From Stenotrophomonas maltophilia (lineage in GTDB: Bacteria; Pseudomonadota; Gammaproteobacteria; Xanthomonadales; Xanthomonadaceae): 64,000 nucleotides of DNA. The stretch spans positions 159,888 to 223,887 of the forward strand of contig DEZI01000028.1 in NCBI GenBank assembly GCA_002364755.1, read 5' to 3'. Made by a program: the position numbers and the translations under genes. Each line of letters starts with the position of its first letter. Positions within the stretch are counted from its first letter, which is position 1. The notes under the pieces are model-generated. The model saw only the letters and a program-made list of their open reading frames with translations, was not told the origin of the DNA and searched no databases. Shown piece after piece: positions 1-8,100 of this stretch.

Positions 1-306
1 CTGGGCGATTTCGAACTGATCCTCAACGCTACTTCGGCCGGCCGCGACCGCGACGTGGAGTTCAAGCTGCCGCTGTCGCTGGTCAATTCGATGACCACCG
101 CGGTGGACCTGAACTACGGCGAGGCCGCCATCGCCTTCCTGGCCTGGGCGCGCGCGGCCAACTGCCGCAACACCGTCGATGGCCTGGGCATGCTGGTCGA
201 GCAGGCCGCCGAGAGCTTCCTGCAGTGGCATGGCGTGCGCCCGCAGACCGACGAGGTCTACCAGCAGCTGCGTGCCGGTGCCGGCGCGTTTGCCGGCCAG
301 GACTGA
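1..306 (+). CDS. aroE: Shikimate dehydrogenase, C-terminal part (cut by window edge)
   Basis: This is the last ~101 residues of NADP-dependent shikimate dehydrogenase, which reduces 3-dehydroshikimate to shikimate in the cytosolic aromatic amino acid pathway. The frame is open from base 1, so the gene begins upstream of the window. Visible family features are the NATSAG motif near the start of the fragment, and the C-terminal stretch DGLGMLVEQAAESF followed by QWHG, which closes the fold and contacts substrate (E. coli AroE has the same GxxMLxxQAAxxFxxW pattern). The next gene starts three bases after the stop, so the two are probably co-transcribed. Confidence 0.93.
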   Translation: MGDFELILNATSAGRDRDVEFKLPLSLVNSMTTAVDLNYGEAAIAFLAWARAANCRNTVDGLGMLVEQAAESFLQWHGVRPQTDEVYQQLRAGAGAFAGQD

Positions 307-309
307 GCC

Positions 310-675
310 ATGGACAGCTCCTCGCTGCTGCTGAGCGTGCTGAGCATGATCGGCGTGCGCCTGCCGGTGCTGATCGCGCTGTGCGTCGGCCTGGTCTGGG
401 TGGTGGGTGCGCCGCGTGATGCGGCCCGCAGCGGTGCGCTGGCGGGCCTGGTGCTGCTGCTGGTGGCCAACCTCGGTGGCGTGGTTGCCAACGTGGTGCC
501 GCTGTGGATGGTCAGCAGCGGTGATTTCACTGCCATCTCGGCGATGAGCGCGGTGCTGGGCGGCGTGCAGTTCGTGCTGTCGCTGCTGAGCGCCTTCGGC
601 ATCGTGCTGGTGATCTGGGCGCTGGTGCGCGTGCTGCGCCAGCGGCCGCCGCTGCCGTCGGCCGCAGGCCGGTAG
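310..675 (+). CDS. Small integral membrane protein, unknown function
   Basis: A 121-residue, very hydrophobic protein with three or four predicted membrane segments (about residues 13-33, 40-66 and 75-110) and a short basic, proline-rich tail. I do not recognise a named family. The start ATG is three bases after the aroE stop, so it is probably translated from the same mRNA. The stop codon TAG lies inside the GTAG head of the REP palindrome that follows, so the REP element fixes the protein's C-terminus. Confidence 0.75.
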   Translation: MDSSSLLLSVLSMIGVRLPVLIALCVGLVWVVGAPRDAARSGALAGLVLLLVANLGGVVANVVPLWMVSSGDFTAISAMSAVLGGVQFVLSLLSAFGIVLVIWALVRVLRQRPPLPSAAGR

Positions 676-694
676 CGCCGGGCCATGCCCGGCG
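672..694 (+). repeat. SMAG/REP palindrome (GTAG type)
   Basis: GTAG is followed by an 8-bp-arm hairpin CGCCGGGC/GCCCGGCG with loop cat. It belongs to the dispersed GTAG-REP family of Stenotrophomonas. The TAG in its head is the stop codon of the upstream membrane-protein gene. Confidence 0.88.
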
Positions 695-846
695 GACGTG
701 CCGCATCTGCCCCCGGCCCGGCGCGTCAATGCAACCCATGACCGCCAACCGCCGACGCCGCTGACCCTGTTCAGCGCCCGCGCCTCGGTCCGGGTGGCCG
801 GCCATGCGACAATGGCCGGCCTGATCCAGCCACGGTAGTTCCCGGC

Positions 847-2949
847 GTGACCGAAACCGTCGCCGCCCCGCGCAAGCTCGATGACGCCTTGAAGGACGCG
901 ATCCGCAAGGCGTACACGACGCTGCAGGCCAACACCCCCGGCTTCTCCACCCGCCGCTCGCAGAGCCAGATGATCGGCGTGGTGTCGCGTGCGCTGTCCA
1001 CCAGTGGCGGCGTGGGCGTGGTCGAGGCACCGACCGGCGTCGGCAAGAGTCTGGGCTACCTGACCGCGGGCGTGCCGATCGCCCTGGCCAGCAAGAAGAA
1101 GCTGGTCATCAGCACCGGCACCGTGGCCCTGCAGTCGCAGCTGGTCGAGCGCGATATTCCCAATTTCCTCAAGGCCACCGGCCTGGAAGCGACCGTGGCC
1201 CTGGCCAAGGGCCGCACCCGCTACCTGTGCACGCGCAATGCCGCCGAAGCGCAGGGCGAGGGCGCGCAGGGCGGCATGTTCGAGGACGAAGCGCCGCTGT
1301 ACGACCGGCCGCTGGCGCCCATCGAAATGGACATCGCCAAGCGCCTGTCCGATGCCTTCACCAGCGGCACGTGGGACGGTGACATCGACAACGCGCCGGA
1401 AACCATCAGTCCCGGCCTGCGCAGCCGCATCACCACGCCCGCCTCGGCCTGTGCCGGGCGCCGCTGCGCGTACTCGGCGCAGTGCGCGGTGCTGCGTTCA
1501 CGCAACACCGTGCGCGATGCGCAGATCGTGGTGACCAACCACGCGCTGCTGCTGTCGGCGCTGTCCATTGGTGACAGCGACAACGGCCAGCCGATGATCG
1601 CCGCGCCGTCGGACATGCTGCTGGTGCTGGACGAAGGCCATCACATCGGCAACGTGGCCATCGACCAGGGCGCGGCCAGCCTGGCCCTGGACGAGATGGC
1701 CAAGCGCACCGGCCGCCTGCAGATCCTGATTGCCGGTGCCTACCGCGCGGTCGACAAGGACCGCTTGGGCAACCTGCTGCCGAACGAGGCCATCGACGTG
1801 GCCAGCAACGTGGCCAAGCAGCTGCGTGCCTTCCGCGACCACGTTGAAGCGGTGTGGATGCCGGCCCCGGCCGATGAAGACCCGATGTGGCGCGCTGCCA
1901 ACGGGCGCCTGCCCGAAGCCTGGCGCGAGCCGATCGAAGCGCTGGCCGACGACACCCGCAGCCTCTACAACTGGGCCACCGCCGCCACGGCACAGGTGGC
2001 CAAGGGCAAGCCGGACGATGCCGCGCGCGAGCGCCTGCAGCGCAACCTCGGCATGGCGCTGGAGATGATCGAGCAGCAGTACAACCTGTGGCAGGCCTGG
2101 CGGCGCGAGGACAAGGACGGTGCGCCGCCCACCGCGCGCTGGGTCACCGCCACCCGCGACGGCGACCTGGTGCTGCACGGCTCGCCGGTGTCGGCCGCGC
2201 ACGTATTGCGCAAACTGCTGTGGGACCAGGTGGATTCGGTGGTGATGACCTCGGCCACGCTGACCGGCGGCGGTGACTTCCAGTCGCTGGCCATCGACAA
2301 CGGCATCCCGCCGGAAGCGGAGATGGTCTCGCTGGCGTCGCCCTTCGACCTGCCCAACCAGGCCGAATTGATCGTGCCGAAGTTCCCGGTCACGCCCGAT
2401 GACCGCGAAGGCCATCCGCGTGAAGTGGCGCGCTACCTCGACCAGGAACTGGACTGGGCCAAGGGCTCGATGGTGCTGTTCACCTCGCGCTGGAAAATGG
2501 AGAAGGTGGCCGGCCTGATGTCGGCCGCACGCCGCAAGCAGGTACTGGTGCAGGGCGACATGTCCAAAACCCGGCTGATCGACGAACACCTGCGCCGCGT
2601 TGCTGCAGGCGAAGGCTCGGTGCTGTTCGGCCTGAATTCCTTCGGCGAAGGTCTGGACCTGCCCGGCGAAGCCTGTACCACGGTGGTCATCACCCAGGTG
2701 CCGTTCGCGGTGCCGACCGACCCGCAGACCGCCACGCTGAGCGAATGGGTGGAGGCGCGCGGCATGAATGCCTTCAACCTGATCGCCATCCCGCACGCGC
2801 TGCGCACGCTCACCCAGTTCGCCGGTCGCCTGATCCGCACCTCCACCGACACCGGCCGCGTGGTCATCCTCGACTCGCGGCTGCTGACCCGCCGCTACGG
2901 CAAGCGCATCATCGACGCGCTGCCGCCGTTCAAGCGCGTGATCGGCTGA
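847..2949 (+). CDS. dinG: ATP-dependent DNA helicase, DinG/XPD type
   Basis: Superfamily 2 iron-sulfur helicase of the DinG/XPD group (700 aa), expected to unwind DNA, R-loops and damaged or G-rich structures 5' to 3'. Walker A is at about residues 63-72 (APTGVGKSLG). Four cysteines between residues ~125 and ~215 (RYLC, SACAG, RRCAY, AQCAV) are placed to bind the 4Fe-4S cluster. The motif II box reads DEGH (VLDEGHH) rather than the usual DEAH. C-terminal motifs include FGLNSFGEGLDLPGE and the QFAGRLIRT motif VI. The start is GTG at 847; no ATG gives the conserved N-terminus. It stands alone, preceded by 171 bases and followed by a REP element. Confidence 0.9.
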   Translation: MTETVAAPRKLDDALKDAIRKAYTTLQANTPGFSTRRSQSQMIGVVSRALSTSGGVGVVEAPTGVGKSLGYLTAGVPIALASKKKLVISTGTVALQSQLVERDIPNFLKATGLEATVALAKGRTRYLCTRNAAEAQGEGAQGGMFEDEAPLYDRPLAPIEMDIAKRLSDAFTSGTWDGDIDNAPETISPGLRSRITTPASACAGRRCAYSAQCAVLRSRNTVRDAQIVVTNHALLLSALSIGDSDNGQPMIAAPSDMLLVLDEGHHIGNVAIDQGAASLALDEMAKRTGRLQILIAGAYRAVDKDRLGNLLPNEAIDVASNVAKQLRAFRDHVEAVWMPAPADEDPMWRAANGRLPEAWREPIEALADDTRSLYNWATAATAQVAKGKPDDAARERLQRNLGMALEMIEQQYNLWQAWRREDKDGAPPTARWVTATRDGDLVLHGSPVSAAHVLRKLLWDQVDSVVMTSATLTGGGDFQSLAIDNGIPPEAEMVSLASPFDLPNQAELIVPKFPVTPDDREGHPREVARYLDQELDWAKGSMVLFTSRWKMEKVAGLMSAARRKQVLVQGDMSKTRLIDEHLRRVAAGEGSVLFGLNSFGEGLDLPGEACTTVVITQVPFAVPTDPQTATLSEWVEARGMNAFNLIAIPHALRTLTQFAGRLIRTSTDTGRVVILDSRLLTRRYGKRIIDALPPFKRVIG

Positions 2950-2959
2950 CGATCAGAAG

Positions 2960-2982
2960 GTAGCGCCGGGCCGTGCCCGGCG
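2960..2982 (+). repeat. SMAG/REP palindrome
   Basis: GTAG followed by CGCCGGGC-cgt-GCCCGGCG, 11 bases after the dinG stop, in the space between convergent dinG and the minus-strand gene ending at 2990. Confidence 0.87.
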
Positions 2983-2989
2983 GAGCACC

Positions 2990-3601
2990 TCAGCCGCTTA
3001 CCGGTTTCCTGCAGGCCTGGTCGCCCATCGCAGTGTGGTAGTCGCGTTCAAAACAGCGCAACAACCTGTCGAGGATCTCCAGGTTCGGCGGCCACGGCAC
3101 ATCCACTTCCTGGCCTGCCGGCGTGGTGAAGTGGTACCGCCCGTTCTTGACGGCCTCCGCGAAGACCTCCGGCGTCGGAATCGCAACCAGGGCTGCACGG
3201 GTCTTCTCAAGCGCTGCGCGATCGCGCTGCAGGAAGGCGATCGTCCCGTCCACATAGGCGTTCCAGTAACCGGGGTCGGTGTCCTTGGGCTTGTAGGTTC
3301 GCTGCATCAGCGCAACTGCCTGCGGGTACTGACCCGCTTCGGCGCGCATCTGGCCTTCATGCCAGAGAATCATGGTGTTGCCTGCAGCCTTGGGCAGTGC
3401 AGCGTAGGCGGCGAGCAGATCAGCGGCTTCGCGCTGGCAACCGCGCTCGGCCAGCGGGCGCCAGCCGCCTTCCAGATCCTGGTCGAACGCATCCGGTTCC
3501 ATCGCCAGCATCGCATCGCGGTCGTAGCTGCAGTCGGGCGCCTTCGGTGGTTCGGGTGCGGCACCCAGCGCAGCGGCCAGGGCAAGCGAAAGCAACGTCA
3601 T
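2990..3601 (-). CDS. Secreted helical-repeat protein, unknown function
   Basis: About 203 residues with a short signal peptide (MTLLSLALAAALGAA, likely cut after Ala ~15), so it is probably periplasmic. The mature part has four widely spaced cysteines and helix-rich segments rich in Ala, Leu and Tyr (RPLAERGCQREAADLLAAY, then AEAGQYPQAVALMQRTY), which resemble TPR-like repeats. No catalytic motif was recognised. I choose the ATG at 3601 because the GGAGG in the leader sits five bases before it; an in-frame GTG one codon upstream is also possible. It stands alone between two REP elements. Confidence 0.7.
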   Translation of the reverse strand: MTLLSLALAAALGAAPEPPKAPDCSYDRDAMLAMEPDAFDQDLEGGWRPLAERGCQREAADLLAAYAALPKAAGNTMILWHEGQMRAEAGQYPQAVALMQRTYKPKDTDPGYWNAYVDGTIAFLQRDRAALEKTRAALVAIPTPEVFAEAVKNGRYHFTTPAGQEVDVPWPPNLEILDRLLRCFERDYHTAMGDQACRKPVSG

Positions 3602-3650
3602 CACAACCTCCGTGTCAGTGAGTACCCATGCACCGTAGCAGATCGCGCGG

Positions 3651-3673
3651 GTAGTGCCGGCCGCTGGCCGGCA
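3651..3673 (+). repeat. SMAG/REP palindrome
   Basis: GTAG followed by TGCCGGCC-gct-GGCCGGCA. It lies between the divergent genes starting at 3601 (minus) and 3726 (plus), so here a REP sits in a promoter-side interval and not at a gene end. Confidence 0.85.
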
Positions 3674-3725
3674 ACCTCGAAGTTCGAATTACCATGACGC
3701 GACTGCACGCGCGGAGGAAAGCCAC

Positions 3726-4016
3726 ATGCACGACTGGACCATCATCGCGACCCACAGTGACTGGATCGCAGCGACGTTTGAACTCGTCCTGCGCGATTCA
3801 ACCCAAACCGAGCGCCGCCTGCAGTTCGATGCGGTGGAGCACGTGACGCTGGACAGGAGCGAACCCTGGGGACCGAGCGCATCGATCAACGACGTGACGG
3901 CCAGCGAGGATCGCGCCGAAGGTCTCATCCGCGTGGTGTTTGAGCTGCAGTCCGGTGGTGCGATCCACATTTCAGCAGGGGCGTGCCGCCTGGATGGCGA
4001 GCCGTTCGCGTTCTGA
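3726..4016 (+). CDS. Small hypothetical protein
   Basis: A 96-residue soluble protein beginning MHDWTIIATHSDWIAATFEL. It has alternating hydrophobic and polar stretches (ATFELVLRD, GLIRVVFELQSGGAIHIS) that look like beta-sheet, and one cysteine near the end. There is no signal peptide, membrane segment or recognised family. The start is the ATG at 3726, which has GGAGGAAA 6-8 bases upstream. An in-frame upstream ATG at 3654 would lie inside the REP element and is rejected. It is convergent with ilvD across a strong hairpin. Confidence 0.72.
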   Translation: MHDWTIIATHSDWIAATFELVLRDSTQTERRLQFDAVEHVTLDRSEPWGPSASINDVTASEDRAEGLIRVVFELQSGGAIHISAGACRLDGEPFAF

Positions 4017-4024
4017 CTGCTGTG

Positions 4025-4065
4025 CTGGGGTCGGAGCCCTCTCTGCGAAAGGGATCCGACCCCAG
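4025..4065. terminator. Long stem-loop between convergent genes
   Basis: Inverted repeat with 11-bp arms CTGGGGTCGGA / TCCGACCCCAG enclosing a second short stem (CCCTCT/AGGGA with loop ctgcgaa). It lacks a T-run but sits in the 55-base gap between a plus-strand gene and the end of ilvD, so it may act as a bidirectional 3'-end barrier. The GGGGTCGGA-CCCT/AGGG-TCCGACCCC form recalls a repeated hairpin of Stenotrophomonas intergenic regions; that is recollection, not checked. Confidence 0.6.
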
Positions 4066-4071
4066 GGTCAC

Positions 4072-5910
4072 TCAATCGCCGAGCAGGGCGGTGTTGCGGA
4101 CGGCGCCCTTGTCGGCACTGGTGGCCAGCAGTGCGTAAGCCTTCAATGCGCCGGTGACCTTGCGCGGGCGGGCTTCACGGGGCTTCCAGCCACGCGCGTC
4201 GGCGTCGGCGCGGCGCTGGGCCAGGGTGGCCTCGTCCAGCAGCAGGTCGATGCGGCGGGCGGGAATGTCGATGCGGATGCGGTCGCCGTCTTCCACCAGG
4301 CCGATGGTGCCGCCGCTGGCGGCTTCCGGCGAGACGTGGCCGATCGACAGGCCCGAGGTGCCGCCGGAGAAACGACCGTCGGTCAGCAGCGCGCACTGCT
4401 TGCCCAGCCCCTTCGATTTCAGGTAGCTGGTGGGGTAGAGCATTTCCTGCATGCCCGGGCCGCCCTTCGGGCCTTCGTAGCGGATGACCACCACGTCGCC
4501 CGCCTTCACTTCATCGGCCAGGATGCCGGCCACGGCTGCGTCCTGGCTCTCGAACACGCGCGCGCTGCCTTCGAACACGTGGATGGACTCGTCCACGCCG
4601 GCGGTCTTCACCACACAGCCATCAACGGCCAGGTTGCCGCGCAGCACGGCCAGGCCGCCTTCGGCCGAGTAGGCGTGCTCGACGCTGCGGATGCAGCCTT
4701 CGGCGCGGTCCACGTCCAGCGTGGGCCAGCGCGTGGCCTGGCTGAAAGCCACCTGGGTGGGAATGCCGGCCGGGCCGGCCCGGAAGAAGTCGTGGACGCT
4801 GGATTCGTCGCTGACCGCAACGTCCCAGCGCTCGATGGCATCAGCCAGGGTGCGGCTGTGCACGGTCGGCACGCTGGTATCCAGCAGGCCGGCACGCGCC
4901 AGTTCGCCGAGGATGCCGTACACGCCGCCCGCGCGGTGCACGTCTTCCATGTGGTACTTGGGCGTGTTCGGTGCCACCTTGCACAGCTGCGGCACGCGCC
5001 GCGACAGCGCATCGATGTGGGTCAGGTCGAAGTCCACTTCGGCTTCCTGCGCGGCGGCCAGCAGGTGCAGGATGGTGTTGGTCGAGCCGCCCATGGCGAT
5101 GTCCAGGGTCATCGCGTTGGCGAACGCGGCCTGGGTGGCGATGCCACGCGGCAGCGCGCTCTCTTCTTCGCCGCCATACCAGCGATGGCACAGTTCGACG
5201 ATCAGGCGGCCGGCGCGCAGGAACAGCTGCTCGCGGTCGGCGTGGGTGGCCAGGGTCGAGCCGTTGCCGGGCAGCGACAGGCCCAGCGCTTCGGTCAGGC
5301 AGTTCATCGAGTTGGCGGTGAACATGCCCGAGCAGGAACCGCAGGTGGGGCATGCGCTGCGCTCGAACTCGGCGACCTTTTCGTCGCTGGCGCTTTCGTC
5401 GGCGGCGATGACCATCGCATCGACCAGGTCCAGCTTGTGCTCGGACAGCTTGGTCTTGCCGGCCTCCATCGGGCCGCCGGAGACGAACACCACCGGGATG
5501 TTGAGGCGCAGGGCGGCCATCAGCATGCCGGGGGTGATCTTGTCGCAGTTGGAAATGCACACCAGCGCGTCGGCGCAGTGCGCATTGACCATGTACTCGA
5601 CCGAGTCGGCGATGATCTCGCGGCTGGGCAGCGAGTACAACATGCCGTCGTGGCCCATGGCGATGCCGTCATCGACGGCGATCGTGTTGAATTCCTTGGC
5701 GACGCCGCCGACCTTCTCGATCTCGCGCGCGACCAGCTGGCCGAGGTCCTTCAGGTGCACGTGGCCGGGCACGAACTGGGTGAAGGAGTTGGCGATGGCG
5801 ATGATCGGCTTGTGGAAGTCGCCGTCCTTCATGCCGGTGGCGCGCCACAGGGCGCGGGCGCCGGCCATGTTGCGGCCGGCGGTGGAGGTGCGGGAGCGGT
5901 ATTCAGGCAT
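4072..5910 (-). CDS. ilvD: Dihydroxy-acid dehydratase
   Basis: Catalyses the third step of isoleucine and valine synthesis (and supplies pantothenate), dehydrating 2,3-dihydroxy-3-methyl acids to 2-oxo acids. The 612-residue length is normal for the proteobacterial enzyme. Iron-sulfur ligands are in the motifs CISNCDKITPG (about residue 120) and CPTCGSCSGMFTANSMNC (about residue 190). VDDGIAMGHDGM carries conserved acidic residues. I start at MPEYRSRTSTAGRNMAGAR (5910), which matches the conserved N-terminus of the family; an open frame extends 26 codons further but those residues look like leader translation. It stands alone here, without other ilv genes. Confidence 0.96.
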   Translation of the reverse strand: MPEYRSRTSTAGRNMAGARALWRATGMKDGDFHKPIIAIANSFTQFVPGHVHLKDLGQLVAREIEKVGGVAKEFNTIAVDDGIAMGHDGMLYSLPSREIIADSVEYMVNAHCADALVCISNCDKITPGMLMAALRLNIPVVFVSGGPMEAGKTKLSEHKLDLVDAMVIAADESASDEKVAEFERSACPTCGSCSGMFTANSMNCLTEALGLSLPGNGSTLATHADREQLFLRAGRLIVELCHRWYGGEEESALPRGIATQAAFANAMTLDIAMGGSTNTILHLLAAAQEAEVDFDLTHIDALSRRVPQLCKVAPNTPKYHMEDVHRAGGVYGILGELARAGLLDTSVPTVHSRTLADAIERWDVAVSDESSVHDFFRAGPAGIPTQVAFSQATRWPTLDVDRAEGCIRSVEHAYSAEGGLAVLRGNLAVDGCVVKTAGVDESIHVFEGSARVFESQDAAVAGILADEVKAGDVVVIRYEGPKGGPGMQEMLYPTSYLKSKGLGKQCALLTDGRFSGGTSGLSIGHVSPEAASGGTIGLVEDGDRIRIDIPARRIDLLLDEATLAQRRADADARGWKPREARPRKVTGALKAYALLATSADKGAVRNTALLGD

Positions 5911-5998
5911 GGCTGGCGGAACGGGCGGGCCGTACAACGTGGGGGTCGCCTGATCATGGACAATTTTTTCGGTTGCTGCTGCAACCACCGAAGGTGGC

Positions 5999-6028
5999 CC
6001 GGCAGGGCTTGCAGCCCTGCACCTGCCG
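5999..6028. repeat. Hairpin, left part of an intergenic repeat element
   Basis: Nested inverted repeat: inner palindrome GCAGGGCT-tgc-AGCCCTGC (6002-6020) inside CGGCAGG/CCTGCCG. It is followed by a short run of aacgtc/aacatc units (about 6031-6054). It belongs to the same ilvD-upstream composite as the long inverted repeat at 6079-6180. Confidence 0.7.
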
Positions 6029-6078
6029 AAGCAACGTCAACGTCAACATCAACGGCAAAAGCTGGCTTTCCGTGGGAT

Positions 6079-6180
6079 GGCGGGGTGGGTCCGGTGGCAG
6101 GGGACGGCGCAAGTACGTCCGTGTAGCCTCGGTCGCGCCATCCATGGCGCTCACGCCCCTGCCACCGGACCCACCCCGCC
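6079..6180. repeat. Perfect 25-bp inverted repeat element with inner hairpins
   Basis: Two perfectly complementary 25-bp arms (6079-6103 and 6156-6180; core GGGGTGGGTCCGGTGGCAG) enclose a 52-base loop. The loop folds again: GCGCCA-tcca-TGGCGC at 6135-6150 and a GGACG/CGTCC pair at its left side. No coding potential is evident. The 356-base gap from 5989 to 6344 is filled by this, the hairpin at 5999, a REP at 6203 and the short leader of the next gene. I recall similar elements elsewhere in Stenotrophomonas genomes, but this was not checked. Confidence 0.8.
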
Positions 6181-6202
6181 TTCGACAGTTGGCCGGGGGC
6201 CA

Positions 6203-6225
6203 GTAGATCCACGCCATGCGTGGAT
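6203..6225 (+). repeat. SMAG/REP palindrome (GTAG-ATCCACGC subtype)
   Basis: GTAG followed by ATCCACGC-cat-GCGTGGAT. The same sequence recurs at 18567-18589, so this is a distinct REP subfamily. Confidence 0.87.
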
Positions 6226-6344
6226 TAAGCTTGGGATCACAACGAAAATGAAATTCCGTTCATCTTTCCCACTTTGCCGATTCCGGTTGTTGGTGCGGAT
6301 TTGGCATCATTGGGGCAATTGATCCGACTCCGAGGCATGACGCC

Positions 6345-6914
6345 ATGAAGCGTTCCCGCACCACCGCGCTGCTGCTGATGAGCGCTGCACCCCTGCTGTT
6401 CACCGCCTGCCAGAAGGAAGAGCAGGTGCAGGTGCAGGAAGGCCTGTACACCTCGGTGCAGGCCTGCACCGAGGCGACGGGCGATCCGTCCGCGTGCCGC
6501 AACGCCTTTGCCGAGGCCCAGCAGAAGGCCGCCGACGCGGCGCCGAAGTACGCCAGCAAGGAAGCCTGCGAACAGGACTACAAGCCCGAGCAGTGCGTGC
6601 AGCAGCACACCTCGGCGGGTACCTCGTTCATCGGCCCGATGATGATGGGCTTCTTCATGTCGCAGATGCTGAGCAACCGCGGCGGCCTGGCCCCGCAGGC
6701 GCCGGCCTCGGCTCCGGCCTACCAGGACAAGAACGCCGGCTGGGCACGCCCGGCCCCGGGCGGCACCGGTGGCATGAACACCGCCAGCGGCATCGGCGCC
6801 GGCAAGGCCGGCCTGGCCCCGGTCAGCAGCGAGCCGAACCGCGCCGTCACCGCCAGCCGCAGCGGCTTCGGCAGCACCAGCGCCCGCCGCAGCGGCGGCA
6901 GCTTCGGCGGCTGA
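6345..6914 (+). CDS. DUF1190 lipoprotein, YgiB-like
   Basis: A 189-residue lipoprotein of the DUF1190 family (E. coli YgiB/YjfM type). The signal peptide ends in lipobox LFTAC with Cys22. The mature part has paired cysteines in QACTEATGDPSACRNAF and EACEQDYKPEQC, the family's cysteine pattern, then GPMMMGFFMSQML and a glycine/serine/arginine-rich tail. Function in the family is unknown; the outer-envelope location is inferred from the lipobox. It is followed after seven bases by a YgiC-like ATP-grasp gene, the same pairing as E. coli ygiB-ygiC. Confidence 0.88.
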   Translation: MKRSRTTALLLMSAAPLLFTACQKEEQVQVQEGLYTSVQACTEATGDPSACRNAFAEAQQKAADAAPKYASKEACEQDYKPEQCVQQHTSAGTSFIGPMMMGFFMSQMLSNRGGLAPQAPASAPAYQDKNAGWARPAPGGTGGMNTASGIGAGKAGLAPVSSEPNRAVTASRSGFGSTSARRSGGSFGG

Positions 6915-6921
6915 TCGACCC

Positions 6922-8100
6922 ATGCAGCGAATTCGCATTGCCGAGCGCGCCCACTGGCGGGCGCGCGCGGAGGAAGCCGGTTTCCGCTTCCACACCATCG
7001 ACGGCCAGCCGTACTGGGATGAAAGCGCGTACTACGCCTTCACCCTGCGCCAGATCGAAGTGGACATCGAAGACCCCAGCGCCGAGCTGCACCAGATGGC
7101 GCTGGATCTTGTTGGCGATGTGATCGCCAGCGAGCGCCTGATGGACCAGCTGGCGATCCCCACGCACTACCGCGACTGGATTGCCGAGAGCTGGCGACAG
7201 CGCCAGCCGCACCTGTACGGGCGCCTGGACCTGGCCTACGACGGCACCGGTCCGGCCAAGCTGTACGAACTGAACTACGACACGCCGACCTCGCTGTTCG
7301 AGGCCAGCTTCTTCCAGTGGCAGTGGCTGGAGGACCAGCGCAACGCCGGTCGCCTGCCGCAGCACGCCGACCAGTTCAACGGCATGCACGAGGCCCTGGT
7401 CGAGCGCTTCGGAAAACTCGCTGCGCGCCTGCCGCCGCCGCTGTACTTCAGCGCCGTGGGCAGTTCGGACGAGGACCGCGGCACGGTCGACTACCTGCGT
7501 GACTGCGCCGCCCAGGCCGGCCTGCAGGGCGAGGCCATCGCCATCGAGGATATCGGCCTGTCCGAGGATGGCCGTTTCACCGCGCTGGATGACACGGTGA
7601 TCGGCACGCTGTTCAAGCTGTACCCGCTGGAAGACCTGATGGCCGAGGAATTCGGCCGCGCGCTGCCCGGTTCGGGCATCCAGCTGCTGGAGCCGGCGTG
7701 GAAGGCGGTGCTGAGCAACAAGGGCATCCTGCCGCTGCTGTGGCAGCGCAACGTCGGCCACCCGAACCTGCTGGAAGCGCACTTCGATGATGGCAGCGCG
7801 CTGGCCTCGGGCTGGGTGCGCAAGCCGCTGTTCTCGCGCGAAGGTGCCAACATCGAGATGCATCTGGCCGATGGCAGCACCCAGCGCAGCGACGGCCCGT
7901 ACGAAGGCCCGGCGATCATCCAGCGTGCGCACCCGCTCACCCGCTTCGAAGGCGGTTACCCGCTGATCGGCAGCTGGGTGATCGGCGACCATGCCTGCGG
8001 CATCGGCATCCGCGAGGACGACAGCGCGATCACCCGCGACAGTGCGCGCTTCGTGCCGCACGCGATCGTGGACGAGGCGCCGACGCGGATCTACGTCTGA
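6922..8100 (+). CDS. Glutathionylspermidine synthase-like ATP-grasp protein, YgiC type
   Basis: A 392-residue protein of the glutathionylspermidine synthetase C-terminal domain family (E. coli YgiC/YjfC), which form amide bonds with an ATP-grasp fold. It lacks the amidase domain of full Gss. Visible family stretches are FHTIDGQPYWDESAYY near residue 27, YELNYDTPTSLFEASFFQW (~115), PLLWQRNVGHPNLLEAHF (~270) and KPLFSREGANIEM (~300, nucleotide and metal binding). The substrate is unknown. The stop overlaps the ATG of the next gene (ATGA), so the three genes probably form one operon. Confidence 0.9.
   Translation: MQRIRIAERAHWRARAEEAGFRFHTIDGQPYWDESAYYAFTLRQIEVDIEDPSAELHQMALDLVGDVIASERLMDQLAIPTHYRDWIAESWRQRQPHLYGRLDLAYDGTGPAKLYELNYDTPTSLFEASFFQWQWLEDQRNAGRLPQHADQFNGMHEALVERFGKLAARLPPPLYFSAVGSSDEDRGTVDYLRDCAAQAGLQGEAIAIEDIGLSEDGRFTALDDTVIGTLFKLYPLEDLMAEEFGRALPGSGIQLLEPAWKAVLSNKGILPLLWQRNVGHPNLLEAHFDDGSALASGWVRKPLFSREGANIEMHLADGSTQRSDGPYEGPAIIQRAHPLTRFEGGYPLIGSWVIGDHACGIGIREDDSAITRDSARFVPHAIVDEAPTRIYV

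Noticed and set aside
3651..3673. Intrinsic terminators at single REP hairpins
   Set aside because: The REP stems are not followed by T-runs, so they were listed as repeats and not terminators.
3940..6126. Very long plus-strand frame antisense to ilvD (728 codons)
   Set aside because: It mirrors ilvD, lacks any domain, and long antisense frames are expected in GC-rich DNA.
6079..6180. CRISPR-like or IS terminal repeats
   Set aside because: One inverted repeat without spacers, transposase or target duplication.
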